64,000 nucleotides of DNA from Ramlibacter alkalitolerans (GTDB lineage Bacteria > Pseudomonadota > Gammaproteobacteria > Burkholderiales > Burkholderiaceae_C): positions 62,001 through 126,000 of the forward strand of contig NZ_JAEQND010000005.1 of assembly GCF_016722765.1 (NCBI RefSeq). The letters run 5' to 3'. Positions 1-10,020 of this stretch are shown piece by piece (within the stretch, counting starts at the first letter, position 1; each line of letters begins with the position of its first letter). A model generated the notes under the pieces. The model was not told the DNA's origin. It saw only the letters and a list, made by a program, of their open reading frames with translations, and did not search any database. The position numbers and the translations under genes are program-made.

Positions 1-3000
1 CCAGCGTGTTGATGCCGGCGTTGCCGGTGATCACGTTGTCGGAGGCGTTGCCCGTCCCGGAGACGTTGACCGTGCCCGTGAGCGTCAGGTTCTCCACGTT
101 GGCGCCCAGCGTGAAGCTCACGCCCGAGCGCACGGAGTCCAGGCCTTCGCCGGCCTGTTCCACCACGCTGTCGCCGAAGCCCACGACGTAACTATCGTTG
201 CCCAGTCCCCCCGCGAGCACGTTGGCGCCGGCGTTGCCGGTGATCACGTTGTCCGCCGCGTTGCCGGTGGCACTGGCCGCGGCCGCGCCCACCAGCGTGA
301 GGTTCTCGAGGTCCGCGCCCAGGACGTAGCTGATGCTGCTGTTGACGGTGTCGGTGCCTTCGCCGCTTTGCTCCACGACCACGTCGCCGGCGTTGTCGAC
401 GAAGTAGCTGTCGTTGCCCAGGCCGCCGGTCAGCGTATCGGCGCCGGCCTTGCCATCCAGCGTGTTGTTGCCGGTATTGCCGGTGATCACGTTGGCCAGC
501 GTGTTGCCGGTGCCGGTCACGCCCGCCAGCAGCTTCAGGTTCTCCGTGTTCGCCCCGAGCGTCCACGAGCCGGAGGACACGACCGTGTCGACGCCCGCGT
601 TCGCCTGCTCCACCACCGTGTCGCCCAGGCCCACCGTATAGCTGTCGTCGCCCAGGCCGCCGGACAGCACGTTGGCGGCGCCGTTGCCGACGATCACGTT
701 GGCCAGCGCGTTGCCGGTGCCGTCGATGGCGGCCGTGCCGACCAGCGTCAGGTTCTCGAGGTTTTCGCCCAGCACGTAGGTGACGGAGCTCTTCACCGTG
801 TCCGTGCCCTCCAGTGCGTTCTCCAGCACCTGGTCTCCGGCCGCATCGACGACATAGGTGTCGTTGCCGGCGCCGCCACGCAGGGTGTCGTTGCCGCCCT
901 GGCCGTCCAGGGTGTTGTTCCCGGTGTTGCCGGTGATCTCGTTGTCCAGGCCGTTGCCCGTGCCGGAGATGTTGCTCGCGCCGCCCAGCACCAGATTCTC
1001 GACTTCGGCGGCGAGGCCCAGGGTCGTCGTCACGACGGCCGTGTCGATGCCCTCGCCCGCCTGCTCCACGATGGTGTCCAGCGCCGTCACGAAGTAGGTG
1101 TCGTTGCCCGCGCCGCCGCTCAGCACGTTGGCCGCCGTGTTGCCGCGCATCTCGTTGTCCAGGGCGTTGCCGGTGCCGTTGATGGCCGCGGTGCCCGTGA
1201 GCGTGAGCTTCTCCACGTTGGCGCCGAGCGTCCAGTCGATGCTGGCGAGGACGGTGTCGTCGCCCTGGCCCGCCTGCTCCAGCATCGTGTCGCCGGCGCC
1301 GACGATGTACGTGTCGTCGCCAGCGCCTCCGGCGAGCACGTTGGCGGCGGCGTTGCCGGTGATCACGTTGGCCTGCGCGTTGCCTGTACCGTCGATCGCA
1401 GCGGCGCCGGTCAGCGTCAGGTTCTCGAGGTTCGCACCGAGCGTCGTGCTCACGCTGGCGCGCACGGTGTCGACACCGGCCGCGGCGTTCTCCGTCACCG
1501 TATCGCCGGCGTCGTCGACGACATAGGTGTCGTCGCCCGCGCCGCCGGCGAGCGCATCGGCGCCGCCCTGGCCGTCCAGGACGTTGGCGCCGGCGTTGCC
1601 GGTGATGGTGTTGGCGAGCGCGTTCCCCGTGCCGTCGATCGCGGCCGCCCCGGTCAGGACCAGGTTCTCGACGTTGCCGCCCAGCGTGTAGCTCACGCCG
1701 GAACGCACCGTGTCCGTGCCTTCGCCGGCGTTCTCGGTCACGCTGTCGCCGGCATCGTCCACCACGTAGGTGTCGTCGCCCGCGCCGCCCGCGAGGCTGT
1801 CGGCACCTGCGCTCCCGTCCAGGGTATTGGCCGCCGCATTGCCCTGGATCACGTTGGCCAGCGCGTTGCCGGTGCCGTCGATCGCGGCACTGCCGGTCAG
1901 CGTCAGGTTCTCCACGTTCGCGCCCAGCGTGACGCTGAGGCTGGCGAGGACGGTGTCGGTGCCTTCGTTCGCGTTCTCGGTGACGGTATCGTCGGGAGCG
2001 TCGAGGACGTAGGTGTCGTCGCCGGCACCGCCGATCAAGGTATCGCCGCCGAGCAGCCCGTCGAGGACGTTGTTGCCGCTGTTCCCCGTCAGGACATTGT
2101 CCACCTCGTTGCCGGTGGCGGACACGTTGGCCGTTCCGATGAGGGTGAGGTTCTCGAGGTTGGCGCCCAGCGTCCAGTCGATCGCGGAGTCGACCTCGTC
2201 CTTGCGGCCTTCGCCGGCCAATTCGATCACCGTGTCGCCAGCATCGACGAAGTAGACGTCCTCCCCGAGGCCTCCGATCAGCACGTTGGCAGCAGTGTTG
2301 CCGGTAAGGACGTTGTCCAGGTCGTTGCCGGTGCCGTTGATCGCATCGGTTCCGGTCAGCGTCAGGTTCTCGAGGTTCGCGCCCAGCGTCCAGCCGATGC
2401 TGCTCTGCACGGTGTCCTTCACGCCCTCGCCGGCGTTCTCCACCACGACGTCGCCGGCGTTGTCCACCACGTAGGTGTCGTCGCCCGTGCTGCCGATCAG
2501 CGTGTCGGCCCCGCCCAGGCCATCCAGCACGTTGTCGGTGTCGTTGCCGGTGATGGTGTTGGCCAGCGCGTTGCCGGTACCGTCGATGCGGTTGGTGCCG
2601 GTCAGCGTCAGGTTCTCGACGTTCGCCTCCAGCGTCCAGTCGATACTCGTGAACACCGAATCGATGCCCTGGTTGGCCAGTTCCACGACGGTGTCGCCGG
2701 CGTCGACGAAGTAGGTGTCGTTGCCCAGGCCGCCGGTGAGGATGTTGCGCCCGCTGTTGCCCGTCAGGACGTTGTCGAGCGCATTGCCGGTTCCGTCGAG
2801 CTTGTTGCCGGCACCGACCAGCGTGAGGTTCTCGACGTTCGCCGCCAGCGTGTAGCTGACGCTGGCTTGCACGGTGTCCGTGCCCTCGCCGGCGTTTTCG
2901 ATCACCACGTCGCCCACGTCGTCCACCAGATAGGTGTCGTTGCCGGTGCCGCCGCTCATGGTGTCGGCGCCGGATCCGCCATCGAGCAGGTCGTTGCCGC

Positions 3001-3103
3001 CGTTGCCGATCAGGGTGTCGTTGCTGCCGCGGCCATCGAAGATGTCGTCGGCGGCGGTGCCTGTGAGGATGTCGGACTGGGCGGTGCCGGTGAAAATGGC
3101 CAT
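1..3103 (-). CDS. RTX-like calcium-binding repeat protein, probable type I secretion substrate (C-terminus beyond window)
   Basis: The open frame runs from an ATG at 3103 to the window edge, about 1034 residues, preceded by an AAGGGAG ribosome binding site. The N-terminus ([20 protein letters not shown]) leads into glycine/aspartate nonapeptides of the GGxGxD type that bind calcium in the RTX family. The rest consists of at least 13 units of 73-81 residues. Each unit contains GNDTYxVD, a VENLTLTG segment and a GTGNALxNxITGN segment. There is no N-terminal signal peptide, as expected for a substrate secreted through a C-terminal signal, which would lie outside the window. The divergent type I secretion operon is the likely exporter. 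Function could be adhesin, S-layer-like or matrix protein; no enzymatic domain is seen in this part. Very long arginine-rich frames on both strands here are products of the GC-rich repeats. Confidence 0.85.
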   Translation of the reverse strand, partial: MAIFTGTAQSDILTGTAADDIFDGRGSNDTLIGNGGNDLLDGGSGADTMSGGTGNDTYLVDDVGDVVIENAGEGTDTVQASVSYTLAANVENLTLVGAGNKLDGTGNALDNVLTGNSGRNILTGGLGNDTYFVDAGDTVVELANQGIDSVFTSIDWTLEANVENLTLTGTNRIDGTGNALANTITGNDTDNVLDGLGGADTLIGSTGDDTYVVDNAGDVVVENAGEGVKDTVQSSIGWTLGANLENLTLTGTDAINGTGNDLDNVLTGNTAANVLIGGLGEDVYFVDAGDTVIELAGEGRKDEVDSAIDWTLGANLENLTLIGTANVSATGNEVDNVLTGNSGNNVLDGLLGGDTLIGGAGDDTYVLDAPDDTVTENANEGTDTVLASLSVTLGANVENLTLTGSAAIDGTGNALANVIQGNAAANTLDGSAGADSLAGGAGDDTYVVDDAGDSVTENAGEGTDTVRSGVSYTLGGNVENLVLTGAAAIDGTGNALANTITGNAGANVLDGQGGADALAGGAGDDTYVVDDAGDTVTENAAAGVDTVRASVSTTLGANLENLTLTGAAAIDGTGNAQANVITGNAAANVLAGGAGDDTYIVGAGDTMLEQAGQGDDTVLASIDWTLGANVEKLTLTGTAAINGTGNALDNEMRGNTAANVLSGGAGNDTYFVTALDTIVEQAGEGIDTAVVTTTLGLAAEVENLVLGGASNISGTGNGLDNEITGNTGNNTLDGQGGNDTLRGGAGNDTYVVDAAGDQVLENALEGTDTVKSSVTYVLGENLENLTLVGTAAIDGTGNALANVIVGNGAANVLSGGLGDDSYTVGLGDTVVEQANAGVDTVVSSGSWTLGANTENLKLLAGVTGTGNTLANVITGNTGNNTLDGKAGADTLTGGLGNDSYFVDNAGDVVVEQSGEGTDTVNSSISYVLGADLENLTLVGAAAASATGNAADNVITGNAGANVLAGGLGNDSYVVGFGDSVVEQAGEGLDSVRSGVSFTLGANVENLTLTGTVNVSGTGNASDNVITGNAGINTL

Positions 3104-3795
3104 GGAATGGGCTCCCTTGATGTGACTTGCTTGCACGCACCTGCTGCGGCTGGGCAGCAGGTCGTCGATGAACATGGAACGGGGCGCCCGCGCGCAGGTG
3201 CGCAGCGGACGCGGATCGGCAGGCAGGCAGGCGTGCGCGCCGTCGAAGGCACGCCCGTCGCTCGCTTGGCGACGGTTGCTGGGTGTTCTTCCTCCCTCCC
3301 TTGCCGCGCCGCTGGACGACCGGCACGGCGCTACGCGTTGGAACGAATGCGGCTGAAGCTGTTCGACTTCTTGTTGCGAAACGGGTGCAAGAAGCGGACC
3401 ATCGATCCGTGTGAAAACTTTCGCATGCTGCGAGCGTCGGCGGGGAGAAATCCCCGGCGCAAGACCCAACTCCGCGGAAAGCTTGATCCACGGCAAGGTT
3501 CTTCCCCCACTCCCGGGGGCGGCCGGAAGCGACGGTCCCTCGCGTCTCGCCTTCGAACCCACATGACAGGAAAGTCGCGTGAAGTGCCGCCCATCGACAC
3601 GTGACTTCTTCACGTCCAGGCGGGCCTTCTGTCGCGCAGGCCGTCGCGCGTGCAATTGCGGCTTCACTCTTGCTTGCAGGGCCGATACTCTGCGCGGTTG
3701 CTTCTCGCCCCCATGCCCATCCCATTGAACCGCCGCCCCTGTTGCGGCAGCGTCCGAGCACGGCGCTGCACTGCATGCGGCCGCCGCCATCCCTC
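3104..3795. promoter_or_regulatory. Divergent intergenic region between RTX-like gene and type I secretion operon
   Basis: About 690 bases without a convincing gene. It must hold the promoters for the RTX-like protein (leftward) and for the secretion operon (rightward). The part around 3350-3440 is less GC-rich than its surroundings. I could not pick a confident -35/-10 pair. Confidence 0.4.
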
Positions 3796-5562
3796 ATGAA
3801 TTCGGATGAACTCCGGGCCGCGGTCGCCCAGACGGCGCCCCTGCTGCGCACCGCGGCCCTGTTCGCCCTCGCCGGGGCGCTGCTCCTGCTCGTCCCGAGC
3901 TGGTACATGCTGGAGGTGTACGACCGCGTGGTCGGCAGCCGCAGTCACTCCACACTGGCCATGCTGACGCTGCTGGCCGTCGCCGCCTACCTGGTGATGG
4001 AGGTGATGGACTGGGCGGCCGCCAGCGTGCTGCGCGCCGCGGGCGCCCGCTTCGAGCGGCAACTCACACCGCGCGTGTTCGATGCCTGCTTCGCTGCCCG
4101 CCTGCGCAAGCTGCCGGCCGGCAGCCTGCAGCCGCTGCAGGACCTGCATCTGCTGCACGTTTTCTTCCCGGGTCCCGCGGTGCGCGCCGCGCTCGAGCTG
4201 CCGGTCGCGGCCGTGTTCCTGGCGGTGGTGGCGGCGATCCACCCCCTGCTCGGCTGGCTCACGCTTGGCGGCGCGCTGGTGCAGGCGGCCGTGGCGTGGG
4301 CCAACGAACGCAGTACGGCGCAGCGGCTGGTCGCCGCCAACCGCGCTGCGCGCGAAGCGCAACTGCAGGTGGACGCGTCGCTGCGCAACGCGCAGGTCAT
4401 CGAGGCGATGGGCATGCTGCCGGACATCCACCGCCGCTGGATGCAGCGCCAGCGTGACTACTTGGCGCTGCAAAGCCTCGCCTCCGACCACGCCGGCACC
4501 TGGCAGGCCGCGTCCCGCTTCGTGCAGACCACCATGGCCTCCGCCCTGCTGGGCGTGGCCGCGTGGCTGATCCTTCGCGGCGAACTGCACAACGGAGGCG
4601 GCCTGATGATCGTGGCCTCCACCCTCGGCGGCCGCGTGCTGGCGCCGCTGGTCACGCTGATCGCGCAGTGGCGCAGCGTCGCGGGCGCGCGCGATGCCTG
4701 GCAGCGCCTGTCACGACTGCTGGCAGCCCTGCCTGCGGCGACCCCCGCCATGGCGCTGCCGGCCCCGAGCGGCCGCTTCGCCGCCGAGAACCTCGTCGTC
4801 CCGGTGCCGGGCACCGGCATCCCGGTGCTGCGCGGCGTGCGCTTCGCGCTCGAGCCAGGCGAAGTGCTGGCGGTGGTCGGCCCGTCCGCTGCGGGCAAGA
4901 CGACGCTGGCGCGCGCGCTGGTGGGCCTGTGGCCTTCCACGGGCGGCCGCGCACGCCTCGACGGCGTCGATGTCGCCGCCTGGGACAAGGCCGAACTCGG
5001 GCCCCACCTGGGCTACCTGCCGCAGGCGGTGGAACTGTTCGACGGCACGGTGGCCGACAACATCGCGCGCTTCGACACGCCGGACCCGGCCAGCGTCGAG
5101 GCGGCAGCGCGCAAGGTGGGCCTGCACGACACGATCCTGGCGCTGCCCCAGGGCTACGCCACCGAGATCGGCAGCGACGGTGCGCGCCTCTCGGGCGGCC
5201 AGCGGCAGCGTCTGGCGCTGGCGCGCGCCTTGTACGGCGATCCCGTGTTCGTCGTGCTGGACGAACCCAACGCGAGCCTGGACGAGGCCGGGGAGCGGGC
5301 CCTGGCCGAAGCCATCGCCGCTGGCAAGGCGCGCGGCACCACCTTCGTCGTGATCACACACCGGACGAGCATCCTGGCGGTGAGCGACAAGATGCTGGTG
5401 CTGGCCGACGGCCAGATGCAAGGCTTCGGTCCGCGCGACAAGGTGCTGGCGGCGCTGCAGGTGGCGAATGGCGACACGCGCCGGCAGGGCGAGCCGCCAC
5501 GCAGTCCTGCAGCGGCGCGACCGGGCGTGCTCGGCTGGCCAACGCGCCAGGAGGAGGCGTGA
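3796..5562 (+). CDS. Type I secretion permease/ATPase, PrtD/HlyB family (first of a tandem pair)
   Basis: An ABC exporter half-unit of 588 residues that would energise secretion of RTX-type proteins across the inner membrane. The N-terminal half has hydrophobic segments, starting with residues ~17-40. The C-terminal ATPase has a Walker A (GPSAAGKTTL), a Q-loop (YLPQAV), the signature LSGGQRQRLALA, a Walker B (FVVLDEPNASLD) and an H-loop (VITHR), so it looks catalytically complete. I chose the ATG at 3796 because MNSDELRAA matches the usual start of PrtD proteins. No good ribosome binding site is visible, and an ATG at 3775 is possible. The stop overlaps the start of the next gene by one base, so the two are translationally coupled. 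Confidence 0.88.
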   Translation: MNSDELRAAVAQTAPLLRTAALFALAGALLLLVPSWYMLEVYDRVVGSRSHSTLAMLTLLAVAAYLVMEVMDWAAASVLRAAGARFERQLTPRVFDACFAARLRKLPAGSLQPLQDLHLLHVFFPGPAVRAALELPVAAVFLAVVAAIHPLLGWLTLGGALVQAAVAWANERSTAQRLVAANRAAREAQLQVDASLRNAQVIEAMGMLPDIHRRWMQRQRDYLALQSLASDHAGTWQAASRFVQTTMASALLGVAAWLILRGELHNGGGLMIVASTLGGRVLAPLVTLIAQWRSVAGARDAWQRLSRLLAALPAATPAMALPAPSGRFAAENLVVPVPGTGIPVLRGVRFALEPGEVLAVVGPSAAGKTTLARALVGLWPSTGGRARLDGVDVAAWDKAELGPHLGYLPQAVELFDGTVADNIARFDTPDPASVEAAARKVGLHDTILALPQGYATEIGSDGARLSGGQRQRLALARALYGDPVFVVLDEPNASLDEAGERALAEAIAAGKARGTTFVVITHRTSILAVSDKMLVLADGQMQGFGPRDKVLAALQVANGDTRRQGEPPRSPAAARPGVLGWPTRQEEA

Positions 5563-7277
5563 TGCGCGCCGCCTCGCACGCCAGGCAGGACGCCGGCGCC
5601 CTGCTGCGCCCGTTCCGCCGCGAGTTCGCTGCCGTGGGGGTGTTCAGCGGCGTGGCCAACCTGCTGCTGCTGGCGCCCACCATCTACATGCTGCAGGTCT
5701 ACGACCGCGTGCTGGTCAGCCAGAGCGAGCTGACGCTGCTGGCCGTGTCCGTCATCACCCTGTTCCTGTTCGCCGTGCTGGCGTTCGCCGAGGGCGTGCG
5801 GTCGCGCGTGCTGGTGCGCACCAATACACGCCTGGACCGGCAGCTGGGCACGCAGGTCTTCAACGCCAGCTTCGAGGCTTCGCTGCGCGAGACCGGTCAC
5901 AGCCCGGCGCGCTCCTTCGCCGACCTGGCCGTCGTGCGCCAGTTCCTCACCGGGCCGGGCGTGTTCGCCTTCTTCGACCTGCCCTGGGTTCCGATCTACC
6001 TGGGCGTGAGCTTCTTCCTGCATCCGATGCTGGGCTGGGTGTCCACCGCCTTCGCGGTGCTGCAGGTGCTGCTGGCCCTCTTCGGCCACCAGCGCACGGC
6101 CGGGCCCGCCGAGGCCGCGGCGCGCAGCGCCTCGGAAGGCGACCTGTACCTGCAAGCCAAGCTGCGCCATGCCGAGACGCTGGACGCCATGGGCATGCTG
6201 CCGCGGCTGCGCGCGCGCTGGCGCCAGCGACGCGAGGCGGCGCTGGCCCTGCACGCGGCCGCCGCCGAACGCAACCAGCGCATCGCCAGCCTGAGCAAGT
6301 TCGTGCGCTACACGCAACAGTCGCTCACGCTGGCCGCCGGGGCGCTGCTGGTGATCGACGGCCAGCTCACGCCGGGCGCCATGATCGCTGCCAACGTGCT
6401 GGCGGCGCGCGCGCTGGCGCCGATCGACCACGTGGTGGGCAACTGGCGCGCCTTCGTCGGCGCCCGGGGCGCCTGGCAGCGCCTGCGCGGCCTGCTGCAG
6501 TCCTTCCCGCTGCAGCCTGCTCAGGAGCCGCGCGCGCGTCCCGCCGGGGCAGTGCGACTGCGCGGGCTGACCGCCAGCGCACCGGGGCGCGCAACGCCGA
6601 TCCTGCGCGGAATCGACCTGGACATCGAGGCCGGCCAGACCCTCGTGATCCTTGGCCCCTCCGGCTCCGGCAAGTCCACGCTGGCGCGCTGCCTGGTGGG
6701 CATCTGGCCGGACGCGCAGGGCGAGGTGCTGCTCGATGGCCGGCCGCTGGCGGGCTGGAACCGCGAAGCGCTGGGCCCGCACGTCGGCTACCTGCCGCAG
6801 GACGTGGAGCTGTTCGACGGCAGCGTCGCAGAAAACATCGCCCGCATGGCCGTGGCCGAGCCGGCGAAGGTGATCGCGGCCTCGCGCGCCACCGGCCTGC
6901 ACGATGCCATCCTGCGCCTGCCCCAGGGCTACGACACGCCGATCGGCGAGGCCGGCGGCGTGCTCTCCGGCGGCCAACGCCAGCGGCTGGCGCTGGCGCG
7001 TGCCCTGTATGGAGACCCGGCGCTGCTGGTGCTGGACGAGCCGAATGCCTACCTCGACGACGCTGGCGAGCTCGCGCTGCTGCAAGCCATGCGGGAGCTG
7101 CGCCGCCAGGGTCGCACGCTGGTGCTGGTCACGCACCGCCTGCCGGCGCCACAGCTGGCCGATCGCGTGCTGGTGCTGCGCGATGGCGCCGTCGCCGCCT
7201 ACGGGCCGCCCGCGCAAGTGCTGTCCTCCGGGCCCGCCGGCGGTGCGCCCGGCGCCGCCCTTCCCCAACCTGCCTGA
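5562..7277 (+). CDS. Type I secretion permease/ATPase, PrtD/HlyB family (second of a tandem pair)
   Basis: 571 residues, starting at an ATG that overlaps the previous stop (TGATG), with a strong GGAGGAGG site at 5549-5556. It has the same layout as its neighbour: an N-terminal membrane domain (hydrophobic from residue ~25), then an ATPase with GPSGSGKSTL, YLPQDVEL, LSGGQRQRLALA, LLVLDEPNAYLD and LVTHR. Both tandem copies keep consensus catalytic motifs, so neither looks like the degenerate half of an asymmetric transporter. They may form a heterodimer or serve separate substrates. Confidence 0.9.
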   Translation: MRAASHARQDAGALLRPFRREFAAVGVFSGVANLLLLAPTIYMLQVYDRVLVSQSELTLLAVSVITLFLFAVLAFAEGVRSRVLVRTNTRLDRQLGTQVFNASFEASLRETGHSPARSFADLAVVRQFLTGPGVFAFFDLPWVPIYLGVSFFLHPMLGWVSTAFAVLQVLLALFGHQRTAGPAEAAARSASEGDLYLQAKLRHAETLDAMGMLPRLRARWRQRREAALALHAAAAERNQRIASLSKFVRYTQQSLTLAAGALLVIDGQLTPGAMIAANVLAARALAPIDHVVGNWRAFVGARGAWQRLRGLLQSFPLQPAQEPRARPAGAVRLRGLTASAPGRATPILRGIDLDIEAGQTLVILGPSGSGKSTLARCLVGIWPDAQGEVLLDGRPLAGWNREALGPHVGYLPQDVELFDGSVAENIARMAVAEPAKVIAASRATGLHDAILRLPQGYDTPIGEAGGVLSGGQRQRLALARALYGDPALLVLDEPNAYLDDAGELALLQAMRELRRQGRTLVLVTHRLPAPQLADRVLVLRDGAVAAYGPPAQVLSSGPAGGAPGAALPQPA

Positions 7278-7298
7278 GTCGAAGCTGAGCGAGTTTCC

Positions 7299-8660
7299 AT
7301 GGCCCTCGTCTCCTTTTCCCGCCGCAACGCGCGGCCGCCGCCCCCGCCGGCCGAAGAGGCCCAGCCCGCGCCGGCCGGCGAAGACGCGCGCCGGCCGGTG
7401 CGCATCGGCCTGGCGGTGCTCGTCCTCGGTTTCGGCGGCTTCCTGTTGTGGGCGTCCGTGGCGCCGCTGGACGAAGGCGTGGTCGCGCCGGGCAGCGTCT
7501 CCATCGATACGCGGCGCAAGGCGGTGCAGCACCTCACCGGCGGCATCATCAGCCAGGTGCTGGTGCACGAAGGCGAACGGGTACGCGCCGGCCAGCCCCT
7601 GGTGCGGCTCGACGCCGCCGCGGCCAAGGCCAACTACGAGTCGGCCCGGCAACGCTACCTGGGCCTGCGCGCGGTGCAGGCGCGCCTGCTGGCGGAGCAG
7701 GCCGGCGCTGGCCAGATCGCATGGCCCAGCGAGCTCGTCGAGGCCGCACGCGATCCGCTGGTGCGCCAGCAGATGGACAACCAGCAGCAGCTGCTGGCAT
7801 CGCGTCGCGCGGCGCTCGCCGCCGAAGTGCAGGCGCTGCAGGAAAGCGTCCGCGGCCAGGAAGGCCTGATCGTGTCGTACCGCCAGATGATGGACAGCCG
7901 TCGCGGCCAGCTCGCGCTGCTGCAGGAGGAGCTGAAGAACACGCGCGAGCTGGTGCAGGAAGGCTACGTGCCGCGCAACCGCCAGCTGGAACTGGAGCGC
8001 ATGGTGGCCGACTCCGTCACCGCGCAAGCCGACCTGCAGGGCAATGCCGTGCGCGCGCAGCAGGCGATCCTGGAATTGAAGCAGCGCGAGCTGGCGCGGC
8101 GCCAGGACTATCGCAAGGAGATCGAGCAGCAGCTCGCCGACGTGTCGCGCGACGTGATCGCCGAGGGCGAGCGCTTCCGCTCGGTGCGCAACGACCTGGA
8201 ACGCACCGAGATCCGGGCGCCGGCGGACGGCCAGGTGGTGGGACTCGCGACGCAGACGGTCGGCGGCGTCGTGCAGCCGGGGCAGAAGCTGATGGACATC
8301 GTGCCCGAGCACGATCCGCTCCTGCTGGAGGCGCGGGTGCCGCCCCAGTTCATCGACCGGGTGCATGCGGGACTGGCGGTGGACATCCGCTTTTCCTCCT
8401 TCGCGCATTCGCCGCAGCTGGTCGTCGCCGGCCAGGTGCGCTCGGTGTCCGGCGACCTGATCACCGAGGGGCAGAACACGCCGCCCTACTACCTCGCGCG
8501 CGTGTCGGTCACGCCCGAAGGCCTGCGCGCGCTCGGTCCGCGCCAGCTGCAGCCGGGCATGCCCGCCGAAGTCGTGTTCCGCACCGGGGAGCGCTCGCTG
8601 CTCACGTACCTGCTGCATCCCCTGGCCAAGCGCATGGCGGCCTCGATGAAGGAGGAATGA
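7299..8660 (+). CDS. HlyD-family periplasmic adaptor of type I secretion system
   Basis: 453 residues. This is the membrane fusion protein that would bridge the inner-membrane ABC exporter and the outer-membrane channel. A proline-rich cytoplasmic start is followed by one membrane segment at about residues 27-47, then VAPLDEGVVAPGSVSID, the typical first beta-barrel/lipoyl strand of PrtE/HlyD proteins. A long coiled-coil region rich in Q, R, E and L covers roughly residues 120-300, and the second lipoyl half (RAPADGQVVGLATQTVGGVV) follows. It starts 21 bases after the second ABC gene and overlaps the next gene (ATGA). Confidence 0.9.
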   Translation: MALVSFSRRNARPPPPPAEEAQPAPAGEDARRPVRIGLAVLVLGFGGFLLWASVAPLDEGVVAPGSVSIDTRRKAVQHLTGGIISQVLVHEGERVRAGQPLVRLDAAAAKANYESARQRYLGLRAVQARLLAEQAGAGQIAWPSELVEAARDPLVRQQMDNQQQLLASRRAALAAEVQALQESVRGQEGLIVSYRQMMDSRRGQLALLQEELKNTRELVQEGYVPRNRQLELERMVADSVTAQADLQGNAVRAQQAILELKQRELARRQDYRKEIEQQLADVSRDVIAEGERFRSVRNDLERTEIRAPADGQVVGLATQTVGGVVQPGQKLMDIVPEHDPLLLEARVPPQFIDRVHAGLAVDIRFSSFAHSPQLVVAGQVRSVSGDLITEGQNTPPYYLARVSVTPEGLRALGPRQLQPGMPAEVVFRTGERSLLTYLLHPLAKRMAASMKEE

Positions 8661-10018
8661 GCTTGAGGGCACGGAGCAAGAGCGCGGCGTGGCTGCGCTG
8701 CCTGGCGCTGGCGTGCGCCAGCGGCGGGTTCGTGCCGGCAGCCGGCGCGATGGACCTGCTGCAGGCCTGGCAGGCCGCCGTGATCAACGACGCGCAGCTG
8801 CGCGCCGCGCGCGCCGCTGCAGCATCGAACCGCGAACGGCTGCCGCAGGCGCAGGCGCAGCTGCGCCCGCAGGTGAACCTGAGCCTGCAGCGCAGCCGGA
8901 ACGACCTGAACAGCGAGTCGGCCGGGCCGCTGGGACGGCCGGTGCAGGATCAGCTGGTCTACACGAGCGCGGCCGATTCGCTCACCGTGCGCCAGCCGAT
9001 CTACCGCCCGCAGTTGCGGGCGCAGGTGCGGGTGGCCCGCGCCCTGGTGGAGAACGGCGAGGCCGTGTTGCAGCAGGAAGAGCAGCGGCTGGCGATGCGC
9101 GTCACGCAGGCCTACTTCGAAGCGCTGCTGGCGGAGGAGCAGCTGCGGCTGGTGGGCGTGCAGCAGGCCGCCACCACCGCGCAGCTGGAGGCCGCCCGAA
9201 AGGGCTTCGCCGGCGGCAGCGGAACGCGCACCGACATCGAGGAGGCCCAGGCGCGACTGGACCTCAACTTCGCGCAGGAGCTGGAGGCGCGCCAGGCCGT
9301 CGAGTTCACGCGCCGGCAGCTGGCGCAGATCGTCGGCCAGCCGGTGGCGCAGCTCGCGCCGGTCGACGCCGAGCGGCTGCCGCTGGCGATGCCGCAACCG
9401 GCGCTGCTGGAGGACTGGCTGGCGCGCGCCCGCACGGCGAGTCCGGAGCTGCGCGCCGCGGCCGCGAACGTGGAAGCGGCGCGCCAGGCGGTGGAGCGCG
9501 CGCGCGCCAATCACCTCCCGACCCTGGATGCGCTGGCGCAGGTCGTGCGCAGCGACAGCGACAATCCCACTCGCGTGGACACCCGCTACACGCAGAAGGC
9601 GATCGGGCTGCAATTGAACGTGCCGATCTACCAGGGCGGCCTGGTCGACTCGCAGGTGCGGCAGGCGCTGGCCGACGTCGAGCGCAGCGAGAGCGTGCTG
9701 GAGGCCACTCGCCTGGACCTGGAGGCGCGCGTGTTCCGCGAGTTCCGCGGCGTCGGCGAAGGCATCGCGCGCATCCGAGCCCTCGAGCAGGCCGTGCGCT
9801 CGGCAGAACAGCTGGTGCGCTCCAGCCGCCGCTCGCAACAGGGTGGCAGCCGCAGCGTGCTGGACGTGCTGAACGCGGAGCAGCAACTCGGATCGGCGCA
9901 GCGCGACCTCGCGCAGGCGCGCTTCGCCTACCTGCTGTCGCTGGTGCGGCTGCGAGCGCTGGCCGGCGAATGGCAGGATGCCTCGCTGGCGCAGGTCAAC
10001 GGCTGGCTGCGGCCCTGA
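8657..10018 (+). CDS. TolC-family outer-membrane channel protein
   Basis: 453 residues, starting at an ATG that overlaps the HlyD-family stop, with an AAGGAGG site just upstream. An N-terminal signal peptide (basic start, then LRCLALACASGGFVPAAGA) precedes the DLLQAWQAAVINDAQLRAARAAA repeat typical of outer-membrane efflux proteins (TolC/PrtF). The second half repeats the pattern, including LQLNVPIYQGGLVDSQVRQA and SRSVLDVLNAEQQL. It completes a four-gene type I secretion operon facing the RTX-like gene. The next gene converges two bases after its stop. Confidence 0.9.
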   Translation: MSLRARSKSAAWLRCLALACASGGFVPAAGAMDLLQAWQAAVINDAQLRAARAAAASNRERLPQAQAQLRPQVNLSLQRSRNDLNSESAGPLGRPVQDQLVYTSAADSLTVRQPIYRPQLRAQVRVARALVENGEAVLQQEEQRLAMRVTQAYFEALLAEEQLRLVGVQQAATTAQLEAARKGFAGGSGTRTDIEEAQARLDLNFAQELEARQAVEFTRRQLAQIVGQPVAQLAPVDAERLPLAMPQPALLEDWLARARTASPELRAAAANVEAARQAVERARANHLPTLDALAQVVRSDSDNPTRVDTRYTQKAIGLQLNVPIYQGGLVDSQVRQALADVERSESVLEATRLDLEARVFREFRGVGEGIARIRALEQAVRSAEQLVRSSRRSQQGGSRSVLDVLNAEQQLGSAQRDLAQARFAYLLSLVRLRALAGEWQDASLAQVNGWLRP

Positions 10019-10020
10019 GG

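Noticed and set aside
1..3103. CRISPR-like regular repeats in the first 3 kb
   Set aside because: The period is 211-243 bases, the repeats are coding and imperfect, and no spacers exist. They are protein repeats.
192..3908. Very long open frames on both strands (over 1000 codons) across the RTX-like gene
   Set aside because: Their translations are arginine-, histidine- and alanine-rich with no domain. They mirror the 73-81 residue repeats of the real frame, which starts at 3103 and runs off the window.
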